64,000 nucleotides of DNA from assembly GCF_032118995.1 (NCBI RefSeq), contig NC_092648.1, forward strand, positions 3,983,001-4,047,000, in the 5' to 3' direction. This document shows positions 24,001-32,599 of this stretch, piece by piece. The notes beneath the pieces were generated by a model. It did no database searches and had not been told where the DNA came from. It saw only the letters and a list, made by a program, of their open reading frames with translations. Source of the DNA: Asterias amurensis. Taxonomy: Eukaryota > Echinodermata > Asteroidea > Forcipulatida > Asteriidae. Within the stretch, counting starts at the first letter, position 1. Each line of letters starts with the position of its first letter. The position numbers were made by a program, and so were the translations under genes.

Positions 24001-24508
24001 GAACTCAGGTTGGTGTGTTACATACAATACCAAAAGCTATTCAATTCTTGCTTCAACAAATATCTGCCCGAGTGGTCAGTTGTCCACAAGTTACCATTTT
24101 ATGTCGGTATTATTAATTCTTTTACCATGTTTTTTTTTCCCCCATAACTTTTCAGCACTTCAGGGTAATAAATTTTCTTTGAGAATATCAATGTCACAAT
24201 GAAACCCTGCTTTGACAAAGGCAAGACAAAAGGTTCTTATGGGATTTTGTTCTCTTTTCAGAACAATGTGAGTTCTGCATTCACCGTGAATTGCAAAATA
24301 TCATTTGTGTTTTGCCCGTTCACCGATTTCACCTGTGTTTAATTGGGGTCACACTAATCACCCTGTACCATTTGAATTCTCATGTACTTCATTCTTTCTT
24401 GTCTGATTTTAGGAAAGAGGAAAAAGCGGCAGAGGCCCCGAGCAGAGACAGCAAACCCGAGGCGTAGACTTCTACTTTTCAAGTTCCAGTCAAAAATACA
24501 AGAAATAA
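15016..24508 (+). CDS. CRY-DASH: DASH-type cryptochrome/photolyase, 13 exons
   Basis: Exons 15016-15081, 15533-15705, 17441-17540, 18780-18898, 19413-19561, 20527-20615, 21196-21269, 21461-21550, 21662-21741, 22255-22472, 23251-23370, 23835-24008 and 24413-24508 all have GT-AG borders and consistent phases, giving 515 residues. DASH cryptochromes are FAD blue-light photolyases that repair cyclobutane dimers, mainly in single-stranded or looped DNA. The N-terminal photolyase domain opens [20 protein letters not shown]. The FAD domain contains [88 protein letters not shown] and RSWIPEL. The basic, glycine- and serine-rich tail ([16 protein letters not shown]) is typical of the group. An in-frame ATG at 14992 could extend the protein by eight residues. 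The gene looks intact. Confidence 0.95.
15835..17030. mobile_element. three adjacent copies of the GTGGACACTATTGG-type element
   Basis: Copies at about 15835-16196 (a divergent subfamily with AAGGGAAGGTACACC ends), 16197-16530 (inverse, eroded) and 16661-17029 share interior landmarks: GAAAGAAAAAACACCCTTGT, CTTCAGAGGGAGCC, ATACTATCAAC and CTCGTTACCAAGT. An internal GAGACCTCA palindrome is clear only in the third. Ends carry TTAA. Non-coding. All lie in CRY-DASH intron 2. Confidence 0.8.
17075..17195 (-). mobile_element. tRNA-derived SINE fragment
   Basis: Read on the minus strand it has TGGCAGAGTGCTCAATGAAC and a B-box-like GTGGGTTCCTGTCCCGG, as in leucine- or serine-tRNA-derived SINE heads. 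It lies in CRY-DASH intron 2. Confidence 0.5.
17257..17360. mobile_element. degraded TTTCACAAAGAGTTAGG element
   Basis: The left end CAATTTCACAAAGAGTTAGG resembles the elements at 20326-20462 and 27150-27325; the right end is eroded to AGCTCTTTGTCAAATC. Confidence 0.45.
17960..18330. mobile_element. GTGGACACTATTGG-type element in CRY-DASH intron 3
   Basis: Begins TTAAAGACACTGGACACTAA and ends ATAGTGTCTACTGCCTTTAA. The interior matches the other copies. Its right end directly abuts the foldback element 18327-18714. Confidence 0.85.
18327..18714. mobile_element. long foldback element with AAAGGAACACGTTGCCTTG ends
   Basis: The 388-bp element is palindromic almost throughout. Ends AAAGGAACACGTTGCCTTG and CAAGGCAACGTGTTCCTTT are followed inward by matching arms (TAGAATACAATGATCCACAC and its inverse, GGCCATTTATGGG and CCCATAAATGGCC) with a very short centre. 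TTAA occurs at both borders. Non-coding. It lies in CRY-DASH intron 3. Confidence 0.9.
18945..19290 (-). mobile_element. tRNA-derived SINE, minus orientation
   Basis: The minus strand contains AGAACACAGGACTTAAGCTC followed by CAGAGTATGGGTTCGAGTTC (B box). The tail side holds GGCGCTTGATCA-like words near 18950, seen at the 3' end of related SINEs. It lies in CRY-DASH intron 4. Confidence 0.55.
19567..19850. mobile_element. hAT-type non-autonomous element with 8-bp target duplication
   Basis: The element 19575-19842 has inverted ends CATAGAGTTATATATAAGAA...TTCTTATATATAACTCTATG and is flanked on both sides by the identical 8 bp GGTACCGC (19567-19574 and 19843-19850). An 8-bp duplication is the hAT hallmark. 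268 bp, non-coding, in CRY-DASH intron 5. Confidence 0.85.
19885..20280. repeat. minisatellite of about 115-120 bp, three to four units
   Basis: GTCAACCCTCCTACT recurs at about 20008, 20119 and 20232, and GTCTG(A/G)CCATT and AATATTAA.T.ATGTGGTGA recur at similar spacing. Units are diverged. In CRY-DASH intron 5. Confidence 0.75.
20326..20462. mobile_element. non-autonomous element with GGCCGATTTCACAAAGAGC ends
   Basis: Ends GGGCCGATTTCACAAAGAGC and GCTTTGTGAAATCGACCCC are inverse copies bounding a 137-bp non-coding core. It lies in CRY-DASH intron 5, about 65 bases before exon 6. Confidence 0.8.
20840..21155. mobile_element. truncated GTGGACACTATTGG-type element
   Basis: Has the interior landmarks ATAAAACATTGTGAGAAA, GAGACCTTAGCTGAGGTCTC and CACAAGGGTGTTTTTTC, and the right end CAATTACCAATTATGTCCAG. 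The left end is missing. In CRY-DASH intron 6. Confidence 0.75.
22062..22192. mobile_element. non-autonomous element with GGCCGTGTCCGAAACAG ends
   Basis: GGCCGTGTCCGAAACAG on the left and CTGTTTCGGACACGGCT on the right, 131 bp in total, with inverse AGCTACAGCTAGATC-like sequence inside. It lies in CRY-DASH intron 9, about 60 bp before exon 10. Confidence 0.8.
22555..22620. repeat. perfect 66-bp palindrome
   Basis: The left arm begins AAATGATTTTTGGGGTTGAA; the right arm is its exact inverse, with no spacer at the central CTAG. It lies in CRY-DASH intron 10. Confidence 0.95.
23545..23790 (+). mobile_element. tRNA-derived SINE, near full length
   Basis: A-box-like GTGGCCGAGCGCATAAGAGC and B-box-like GTGGGTTCGAATCCTG lie about 50 bp apart, followed by a SINE body (GTAAATGGGTACCTGTGAGG, GCGCACTATAAAAAAC) ending in ATTATTGTTATTAT. 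The arms do not pair as a functional tRNA. In CRY-DASH intron 11. Confidence 0.7.
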
Positions 24509-24509
24509 A
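24504..24509 (+). terminator. AATAAA overlapping the CRY-DASH stop codon
   Basis: The stop TAA (24506-24508) lies inside an AATAAA hexamer. Whether it is the poly(A) signal used cannot be told from sequence alone. Confidence 0.35.
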
Positions 24510-26719
24510 GATGTTATACACCAACCTGTGGGCCCAGGTTTATAAAGCTGCTTATACAGAGCACAACAAAATGCTTATCCCCAGTTTGCAATTTAAAGCA
24601 CACATGCATGGTCTGTTTTTCATTGGAATGCATCGACTAGTCAAGCTGTATTCTGTTGACAACAGGGTTAATGTTAACATTTATGGAGCATAATGTTGAC
24701 ATATCATTTTCATTGTTTTGTTTTATTTTATTTGTTGCAATTGTTATACCTCACTGCAAACATTATTGTTTTATCAAACAAAACCTACCAACATTGATGA
24801 GATACTCTAAATTATGGAGGTAATTCGGAACTTGACTAGGGACAGTGCTTTAGGGTTAAATCGATGTAGTTGGTACTGGCTAATAAAACCATGCAGCATT
24901 TGGCATACAACAGGCATGCACCTCCATGCCTGCTTCATTTACCCTGTACAAAGAGGGACAAGATAACTGGAGTCCATGCTCAAAATCTCCCCTTTTTGGG
25001 GGGATCGTTGTGTTATCCTCAATTCCAGATCTTTACCCTTATGTTGTACCAACAAAGAATGAATGCAGGTTTAAGAATCCAGCATGCCATTGCCTTCTCC
25101 CATTGCCCACAATAGCTGTTATTAGCCTTACATGTACTTCTGACCAAGATTCGAACCTATTGACGGTGGAAAATATGATTTTGGAAGGTCCGACAAATAA
25201 TGTGCACAGTAATGTATTAAGACAGATGTGAAGTGGTTATAGTGTTCAAAGTAGCTATTAAACAGTACTTCATTCATCCTTATTATCATGTCAGGGTAAG
25301 CATTTTGGGTTTTTCATTCAACTCTTTTGTGCTGATTTATATTTCACCACTATTTTGTTGCTTTTCCAAAAACATTTGTGTATACAATATTTATTGTTTT
25401 CCCTTATTATACTATTAGTCTTAACATTATATTTAAAATCATTGAATACTGTAGTTAACAAAAGCAATGATTGACACGACAGTTAAAATTAATATTGCAA
25501 AGTTTAATCATAGAATGTTTTCATTCCGTTCCAATCTTACGATGATTTCAGTCGAGCTGAAAAACAATCAAAACCAAATAATTATAATGTACATTAAAAA
25601 ACTGTACTTTACTGTAGTTAACAAAAGCAATGATTGACACGACAGTTAAAATTAATATTGCAAAGTTTAATCATAGAATGTTTTCATTCCGTTCCAATCT
25701 TACGATGATTTCAGTCGAGCTGAAAAACAATCAAAACCAAATAATTATAATGTACATTAAAAAACTGGTACAGCAGTTTTGGACAGTATTAAAGGACCAT
25801 TGTTGACTCAACCAAAACTCTTCTAATGTGTCAAACTTTATGGAATATCCAAATATTGGACGCATATATTTGATGATAGGCATCATGTTTTGTCCTTGGG
25901 GGGAAAAAAGAAGGCACCTTGTTATCGAGTGCAAGATGTATAAAAGTAAAATGTAGTTGTAAGCATGTAGTGATGTTCAATTGACTTTTCAGGCTTTTTT
26001 AATCACAGGTTTTTAAATGTTCCCACAAGGATTTAAAAAGAAAAAAAAATAGAGTAAAATTACGAAGAATATCATGCCTGACATGGAAGCATTGACGCTG
26101 ACTTTAATGGCGGCACATGATCTCTTAAAGTGTTGATGGCTTTCTCCCCATCCTGGGTGCAGGCTGGCAAAGGCAGGATTGGTGGGAGTCTACCTCCATG
26201 GTCCAACAAACACCTCACTGCACTAGTTAATATAAACGAGTCCTTTTGCAAACCATCATGCAGAAATCTCCCATGAAGACCCCCGGGTCAAATGCAGCCA
26301 TCTTCACAATGGTTGAGGAAATGTCCACTTGGTTCTCTGCAAGATCAGGAATGAAAACTTGCGAGCAAGCCATTGAGGCAGCCCTCGTATATATTAGTTC
26401 TCATCATCCACACCTATACACTACACCAGTCTCCCTACACCGCAAACGGCCAGGTCGAACAGGATGATCACATCATATCGTTCATTCACCAAAAAATGTT
26501 ACCCAAGGTGATTGGTGTGATGTTGCTGTACTAGGATGCCTTGCCGACTATAGAATTCAGATTCAGAATGGAGATGTAGGACTTCTCAAACCAACAAAAG
26601 AACTGGTTCCATTTGCATTGTACGATAGTACGATACTCCATTAGCTCATTTTCAAAGTACACTCTGCTGTTCTTAATAAACTTTGTACACAAAACTGCCT
26701 CATACTAAACATGCTTTAT
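24510..26719. other. intergenic stretch between convergent CRY-DASH and COA8
   Basis: AT-rich, with a GGGCCCAGGTTTATAAAGCTGC element piece near 24530 and an exact 163-bp tandem duplication at 25448-25768. A somewhat GC-richer block at 26130-26470 has broken minus-strand frames that I could not assign. No intact gene. Confidence 0.5.
25448..25768. repeat. two-copy tandem duplication, period 163 bp
   Basis: ACTGTAGTTAACAAAAGCAA starts at 25448 and again at 25611. The two copies look identical over about 155 bp, so the duplication is young. Confidence 0.95.
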
Positions 26720-26721
26720 TC
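26714..26721 (-). terminator. COA8 stop codon and poly(A) signal overlap
   Basis: On the minus strand the gene ends TGAATAAA: the A of the TGA stop is the first A of AATAAA. Confidence 0.5.
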
Positions 26722-28539
26722 AACTTGTCAGCTTTCTGAATTGTCTTTGAAGAGCAACTTTGAATGCTGGCCACAAGAGGGCAGTGTTTCGCCTGTACCA
26801 ATCCCTGTTATACTGCTTCAGAATCTGTTGGTTTTCTTGAAGGAATTCCTTGTAGAACTCTGCCATTTCATCAGCACTCAACACTCGCCTGGCCCCTGTA
26901 ATAAAATAATAGTAGACGTTAAGACTTTTTGCAGAGTGGAAGAAACAAAGTTTTGTTGTTTGATTCATGTGAATACCTTGAGTGAAGTCTGGTTTAATGA
27001 GCATGCTCAGAGGTGCAACTACACAAATGGGGGGGACTGCGCTTTACTATATAGTTGCTTATTGTCACCTCGGAGTTTGTATGGGTACTTATGAGGACAG
27101 AAGTTGATTTTGTGTTTTAAAAAAGTCCTTCAGAGCTCCTCGGCAGCCCAGGGGTCGGTTTCACAAAGAGTTAGGACTCGTCTTATCTTGAGTTAGGAAG
27201 AGTAACTCATCCTAACTTAGGATTAATCTTAGGGTCTGCATGCTACAGTGCAGGGTTGGGACTCGTCCTAAGTTCTAAGATTAGTCGTCTTAAGTTAGGA
27301 AGAGTTTTGTGAAATCGACGGCAGGGCTGTTTACTCCCAAGAGTCCCAACAGCGCTGAGAAAGATATTAGCCCAAAGACCAGGGCACTATGTACATTGTG
27401 TAAAGCCCACTGAACCATTGTGAATACGCTATTTAGAACTAGTTATTATTATCCTTACCATCTTCATCTAACAGACCACCTTCTTTACTTTCAAGCACCT
27501 CCTTAACAAAATGTTCCTTTGCCTGAAAAAGAAAAAAAGGGGGCTTAGTAGACGTTTTTGCTACAAGGCACATAGTGACATAGTCACCCACAATTTCTGA
27601 AAATCTACTCGTAATTTGACGAAAGTGTCAAACGACATAAACCTGTGATACAATTTGAAGGATAACAAAATACAACTATGATCAAAATTTGACTTTTAAA
27701 TCCACTATTAAGCGATGTCTCTTCCATACTTTCTAAACATCTAGACTGTTCACCTCAATGAAGTTCTGGTTATGCCGGGCCCAGAAGGTGTGGTTCCAGA
27801 CATAGATCTCCTCTCTCATTTCTCGATACGCCCTCTCTGTTTCTGTTTCGTTGTCTCTCTCGGTGAAACGGATCTGCCGCAGATTGGAGCGTTTATCAAC
27901 TGGACCGATCCAATCTCGATCTGGCTTACTTGGTGGTTCACTCAGGTATGTCGTTGACTGCGATTCAACATTTTTCTCCTTGTTCTTAAAAAAAAAAAAA
28001 AAGTTGAACGAGACTGGCAATCAAACCTCCTTTTGTTATAGGAAGCCAAATGATGTCGTATTTATTTATAAAACTTGATCTAAATTGACCAGTCAAGACT
28101 TAATAGTTCAAATAGAATACGTAAACATTGGTTATTAACGCTTTGAAACAGTGTTAAATAAAGCGCATATGCATTTAACTGTTTAATTTTTTAAGTAATA
28201 AGTTAATTAAGTTTAAAAAAGTGACCTTGTAATTGTATTTTGGAAAAGTTTCCGTATGGCGCCACCACTTTTTCATTCGATATGAAATAATATAGTATCT
28301 AATTTACCTCAACGAGATATCCCTTTTTGTAAAAATTTGTGAACAAGTGGTGGCGAGGTGCGGAAAGTTATCCAATCCAATGATTCATTCAAAATTAATC
28401 CTTGGCTTGGTTGGTTGCTTACCTGATTCTGGTTCTGTGCAGTAGCCAGCTGTCTGCTCATCATCAATGCCCATGGCGAATGTCTCGAATACTTTATTTG
28501 CTTGAAGGAACACTTGCAAACAGTTATTGTTTTGAACAT
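26720..28539 (-). CDS. COA8: cytochrome c oxidase assembly factor 8 (APOPT1 family), 4 exons
   Basis: Minus-strand exons 28539-28423, 27957-27754, 27522-27459 and 26895-26720 join in frame to 186 residues (human about 193-206). COA8 is a mitochondrial matrix-side factor needed for complex IV assembly. The start MFKTITVCKCSFKQIKYSRH is basic and free of acidic residues, as expected of an import presequence. Exon 2 carries the core PPSKPDRDWIGPVDKRSNLR, and EEIYVWNHTFWARHNQNF matches the human WNQQFWANQNLTF block. Exons 3-4 carry the DEDGARRVLSADEMAEFYKE and QYNRDWYRRN blocks, which match the conserved C-terminus. An alternative acceptor 16 bases further into exon 2 is possible but breaks the phase. 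The stop codon TGA overlaps an AATAAA, predicting a very short 3' UTR. Introns hold a SINE with a nested element and a GTATGGCGCCACC element. Confidence 0.92.
27075..27445 (+). mobile_element. SINE body interrupted by a TTTCACAAAGAGTTAGG element
   Basis: Outer parts match the SINE body at 55999-56270: ATGGGTACTTATGAGGAC and TCCTCGGCAGCCCAG on the left, GCGCTGAGAAAGATATTAGC and GTGTAAAGCCCACTGAACC on the right. Between them, about 27151-27323, lies an element with ends GGTCGGTTTCACAAAGAGTT and GAAGAGTTTTGTGAAATCGAC. In COA8 intron 3. Confidence 0.7.
28246..28380. mobile_element. single copy of the GTATGGCGCCACC element
   Basis: Begins AAAGTTTCCGTATGGCGCC and ends GTGGTGGCGAGGTGCGGAAA, 135 bp, in COA8 intron 1. 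Same family as 14250-14545. Confidence 0.75.
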
Positions 28540-30480
28540 TTTGACATTTATTATGAACGCCGTGTTGCAAGGTGATGCATTTGCATGCAGTCGACAAAAT
28601 CGTTAGCAGAGATGAACATTTAACTCTTACCTAAATGATTTCTTACACGTAATTTCATTGGTCAAAATTATGCGCTTATTTTAGGGTGTGTTTAATAAAT
28701 TGACCAATAACATACTGCCATAAATAGCAACTATACAGTCTGGTTCCTTAATAGAATGTATGTACTTAAAAGTACTTGTATGATGCGCCAGACTATTGCA
28801 CTTACCATTCTAGATCTACAGAGGGCGGGCGTTTTTTTCGCCACGCACGACATTTAAAAAGTGTGGAAATGTGCGAGGAGTCGAAGATGGTTGAATAAAC
28901 TGAGCTCATCTCCCATCAGCTGGATGCAAAACTTATGGTCGGGGTAAGTCAAACATAATCTTAATGTCGGGCATATGATTTGAACAGTTAGTAGTGAAAA
29001 TGTTAATTCCCTTGTGAACTTGCTTGGTGTGTTGTGGTTTACCACATTTTTTTTTATTAACAATGTTTGTCATGTTTGTCACGTAAACAAAGCGTACGTA
29101 GGCCCCTGAACCTAACACTATTATTTAATTTAAGTCCGTTTGCTTTGTTTTTTATTAGGCTTAGGCCTATATTATTATTTGTTTTAACTTCATTTCTCAT
29201 GAGACCATGTAGGAAGAAAACCTACATGGCGAGGCTCACTAGATAGAGTGAAAACACCCCACCTCTGTCTGTGGCGTGATGCGTCTCGTTGTGAAGTCAA
29301 ACTCAAAGTAAAGTTCAAACTCGACCATGCAGTCCATGATTGATAGATATGCACAAACACACGAAAAAGCACACACAATTTATTTGTCACTTTTTCGTCG
29401 AAGAAAAGAGTTTAACGCACGGCAAGGACAATGCGCAAGCGCGACACCTGCATACCGGCACTACGGACCAATCAAAACACACAATAAAGCTTACGTCACC
29501 GTACAGGTGTTTGGCGCAATCACGAGGGCGTCATTTGTATTAGTATTGGCTGCGCAGCAGGAATGTTGGTATTTACTTTATTGTCATTGGCATGGAGAAT
29601 GTCTTTTTATGTTATAATTTGAGGTTTTGTGGGTTTCCTCAATACATTATTGTTAAATTGCTACAAACAGCTAGTATTGGAATTCAATTAGTCAGAGAAC
29701 ACCAAATTAAATCCCTGTGCTTGTATAGTTAATGTAGGCCCTACTGGTAATTGTGTATCCTAATGAACCTTCCTGTACCTTTTCAAGCAATGACCATTTT
29801 AGGGGCCTACATCGTGTATCTGGTCTTATTATTCCAAACGCTCTGTACTTGCATGTGTGGACTGTGGACCCTATGCCTTAACCACAATAACCTTACATGG
29901 ATCTTGGAGTGCGTACAAAATCAAACAGATCGTTTTTTGTGTATTTTACGCCATTACTCCCAAAATACAAAAATAAGTGAAAGTATATGGGTCGAGTGAA
30001 TACCTTACTGGCAGAGACTCTGTTTCATAATAGTCAGCATCTTCCGTCATACCTATTCATGACCTTTATATCATTTCCCTTCGCTGCTTTTCAATCTAAA
30101 AGAAATTCACGTGTATACAATTTGTTGTGATTGCTTATAATAATTTGGCAGTCCTTGTAAAATGTAGATCTCCCAGATTTGTAAATGAAACCAGGCTGAA
30201 TGCAGACGTCTTTTCCATTACGGTTTGTTTCATTAAAAAAAGGGGGAAAACGGAACGACATTTTCATTTGTCCACGAATGGCTCCCAGAAAAAGAAAAAA
30301 AAAATGCACTCTCCATTCCGTTCTCCTTCAGTTGTCGCTGATTAACTATAGTCTCGAGATCTACATTAGTGATCCGCAATTACAACATTTCAAAAGTGCA
30401 TAGTCACGTACCCCAAATTACATTTGATGATAAGCAAACAAGTTTGAATAGAATTCCCATAAAATCTCTTGAATACCTGC
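28540..30480. other. gene-poor stretch with one candidate first exon
   Basis: Mostly unassigned. A 25-codon minus-strand ORF at 29337-29263 (MDCMVEFELYFEFDFTTRRI..., followed by a GT donor) has a CCAAT box and a CRE-like TACGTCA upstream (29460-29510). It could be the first exon of an unidentified gene, but no further exon was found. A plus-strand GTAAGT donor near 28942 might end a non-coding exon. Confidence 0.35.
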
Positions 30481-30483
30481 TTA

Positions 30484-30774
30484 GAACCCGGGGTTTGGAG
30501 CGGATTGGCGCCTAGGCAGGAGATAGACTGGGGTTACCAGAACACAGGCCATGAAATCTACAATTGAGAGATGCACCAAGAAATCACTGGTATTAGACCT
30601 GAGTGACGGCACACGGAGGAGTACGATGGCAACCAGTAAGTTACCAGTGATACCAACCACGCAGATTATGCAGTAGAGAGATGTGACGAACTTCCGTTGC
30701 AACATCCTCGTCACTATTCGCTTCTTGGAAAACTGTTGGTAAAGTCGTGCGAAGACTCTCAAATTGATCCATGA
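30484..30774 (-). pseudogene. truncated fragment of the receptor cluster (TM1-TM2 only)
   Basis: Starts at an ATG equivalent to that of the intact copies (MDQFESLRTTLPTVFQ), then shifts frame by a small deletion before TM1. The shifted frame continues SLYCIICVVGITGNLL and HLSIVDFMACVLVTPVYLLP and stops just after the APNPGF equivalent. Everything from TM3 on is missing and no exon 2 follows within 2 kb. Its 5' flank, including the CRE at 30997, is homologous to the flanks of copies A-C, so it arose by duplication and truncation at its 3' side. Confidence 0.85.
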
Positions 30775-30996
30775 TGGTTTAGTTTAAGGCTTGTGTCTTG
30801 AGTTGAAATATTTGTCACGGAAGTTTCTTCTCACAAGAATTCTGTATGGTATTTTTCAGCTCTGCTCGTTAAGTGAGTTCATGCGTTATCATAAGAAATT
30901 TTCAGTTGCAGCCTTTTTCTCTGCTCCTGCTATGAAAACAAAATATGAAAATTTGCACTCTTTGCATCAGTCCGCCAAGAGGCCGGTGGAATAATT

Positions 30997-31004
30997 TGAC
31001 GTCA
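30997..31004. promoter_or_regulatory. CRE palindrome upstream of the fragment
   Basis: TGACGTCA in the context ATTTGACGTCAGTGACTGAT, 223 bp upstream of the fragment's ATG; the same context occurs upstream of A, B and C. Confidence 0.6.
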
Positions 31005-31186
31005 GTGACTGATATAGAAATTCTTCGTCAACCAACTCAGTTGAAAACCAAAGTGAGATATTAAGTTACCTTTACAGTTGATATCATTATTAAATATAAA
31101 TCGTGCGGTTTTTATGGCTCTTTCGGGGCCGGGGGATATTTAGCATGAGTGCACGACTGTTAGACACAAACTTATGTAGTAAAAAC

Positions 31187-31764
31187 TTAAAGTCACCTGG
31201 AAGTGGTATTTTTTCAAAATAAAGCTTTTGTCACTAATATATGTGTTTTGATGAGTGGAATGTGAATAAACAGTTGTCTAAGGTTTTAAAAAATCAGTTC
31301 TTATGTTAATTACCAATTTAAGAGTAGACCCCGACCCGAGAGGGCGCTGTTCGTGACGTAAAACGAGGCAGACTTTGCCTGTAATGCGTAGAGTAAACAC
31401 AATTGCAAAGTACATATACGGACCAAGTCGTGAGTTTGTACGTTTCAAAAAAAATATTTTTTTTTCCGGCAATGCCGACCAGGTGTATTGCTGCTGAATG
31501 CAGAAACACACTTTTTGAAACGTACCAACTCACGACTTGGACGTACATGTACTTTGCACGTGTGTTTACTATACGCATTGCAGGCAAAGTCTGCCTCGAT
31601 TGACGTCACAAAAGGGGTAGGCGGAGTCAGCCCCCAAACAACTATATATATTTTTTAAACATATAAATCGTGACAAACAATTACTAAAAAAATGGTTTTA
31701 TTGTTCGTAAGCATATACTCTTATGTTTGAAAGAAAGAAAAATTCTATTTCCAGGTGACTTTAA
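31187..31764. mobile_element. TTAA-flanked element with AAAGTCACCTGGAAGTG ends, copy 1
   Basis: Ends TTAAAGTCACCTGGAAGTG and TTTCCAGGTGACTTTAA. Inside is a long imperfect palindrome (CAAGTCGTGAGTTTGTACGT and inverse; GAGGCAGACTTTGCCTG twice). Non-coding, 578 bp. Other copies: 33404-33983, 61591-62177 and a piece at 63387-63547. Confidence 0.85.
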
Positions 31765-31846
31765 TAATTTTTTAAAGGAAAAAAAAAGAAGAAGAAAAAA
31801 GGAGTTACATTGTCATGGAATGTTTTTTGTTCTCGCACAAAAGGTT

Positions 31847-32218
31847 TTAAAGGCAGTGGACACTATTGGCAATTACTCAAAATAATTACTATATAAGCAA
31901 CAATCCTTGGGAGAGGTTGAATTTATAAAACATTGTGAGAAACAGCTCCCTCTGAAGTGACGTAGTTTTCGAGACAGAAGTAATTTTCAACAAATTTGAT
32001 TTCGAGAGCTCTGAATTAGATTTTGAGCTCTCTAACTCAATCTGAAAGCACACAACTTCGTGTGACAAGGGTGTTTTTTCTTTCATTGTTATCTCGCAAC
32101 TTCGACGACCAATACTGAGCTCAAATTTTCACAGGTTTGTTATTTTATCGTAGTGCTGAGATACACCAAGTGAGAAGACTGGTCTTTGACAATTACCAAC
32201 AGTGTCCGGTGTCTTTAA
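31847..32218. mobile_element. GTGGACACTATTGG-type element, copy in segmental duplicate 1
   Basis: Begins TTAAAGGCAGTGGACACTAT and ends AACAGTGTCCGGTGTCTTTAA. Same interior landmarks as the other copies. Confidence 0.85.
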
Positions 32219-32599
32219 TCAAAACTTCCTTGAACCTTGTACCTCTTAACAATACAATAATTTAATTTGACATTGACCTCTTGTTGAGGTATAACTATGA
32301 TAAAAAACGTTTGTTTATCTGAGCATTCGCTTACAAGATGTCTTATTATCGTGATCATTTAGGTTTTTGCGTAAACGGAGCGCAATCCGTGGTTTTTGTC
32401 TTATTCGCGTGTTTTCTTTAGTTGTTCAGTAAGTTCATCGAAACTGTACATTACGAAAGTATCCACCACATAACAACGATTATGCAGTATAAACAGTTGT
32501 GCAAAACACAAAATCATGGGTTGCTGCCGTGATTACATGAAATGCTCATTGTCCTAAAACTCCTCGCATTGTTAGTTCCCATAGTAATCTTCTTCTCTC

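Larger units (their letters stand above)
31075..32499. repeat. 1.43-kb segmental duplicate, copy 1
   Basis: Nearly identical to 33291-34717. Contains distal 5' flank of a receptor unit (GGCTCTTTCGGGGCCGGGGG, homologous to flanks of A-C), a GTCACCTGGAAGTG element and a GTGGACACTATTGG-type element. Confidence 0.9.

Noticed and set aside
26711-27094. Plus-strand 127-codon ORF over the COA8 last exon
   Set aside because: Antisense to a clear COA8 exon; no similarity of its own.
31403-31603. ORFs on both strands at 31.3-31.6, 33.5-33.9 and 61.7-62.0 kb with similar peptides
   Set aside because: They are mirror translations of the palindromic AAAGTCACCTGG element and not proteins.
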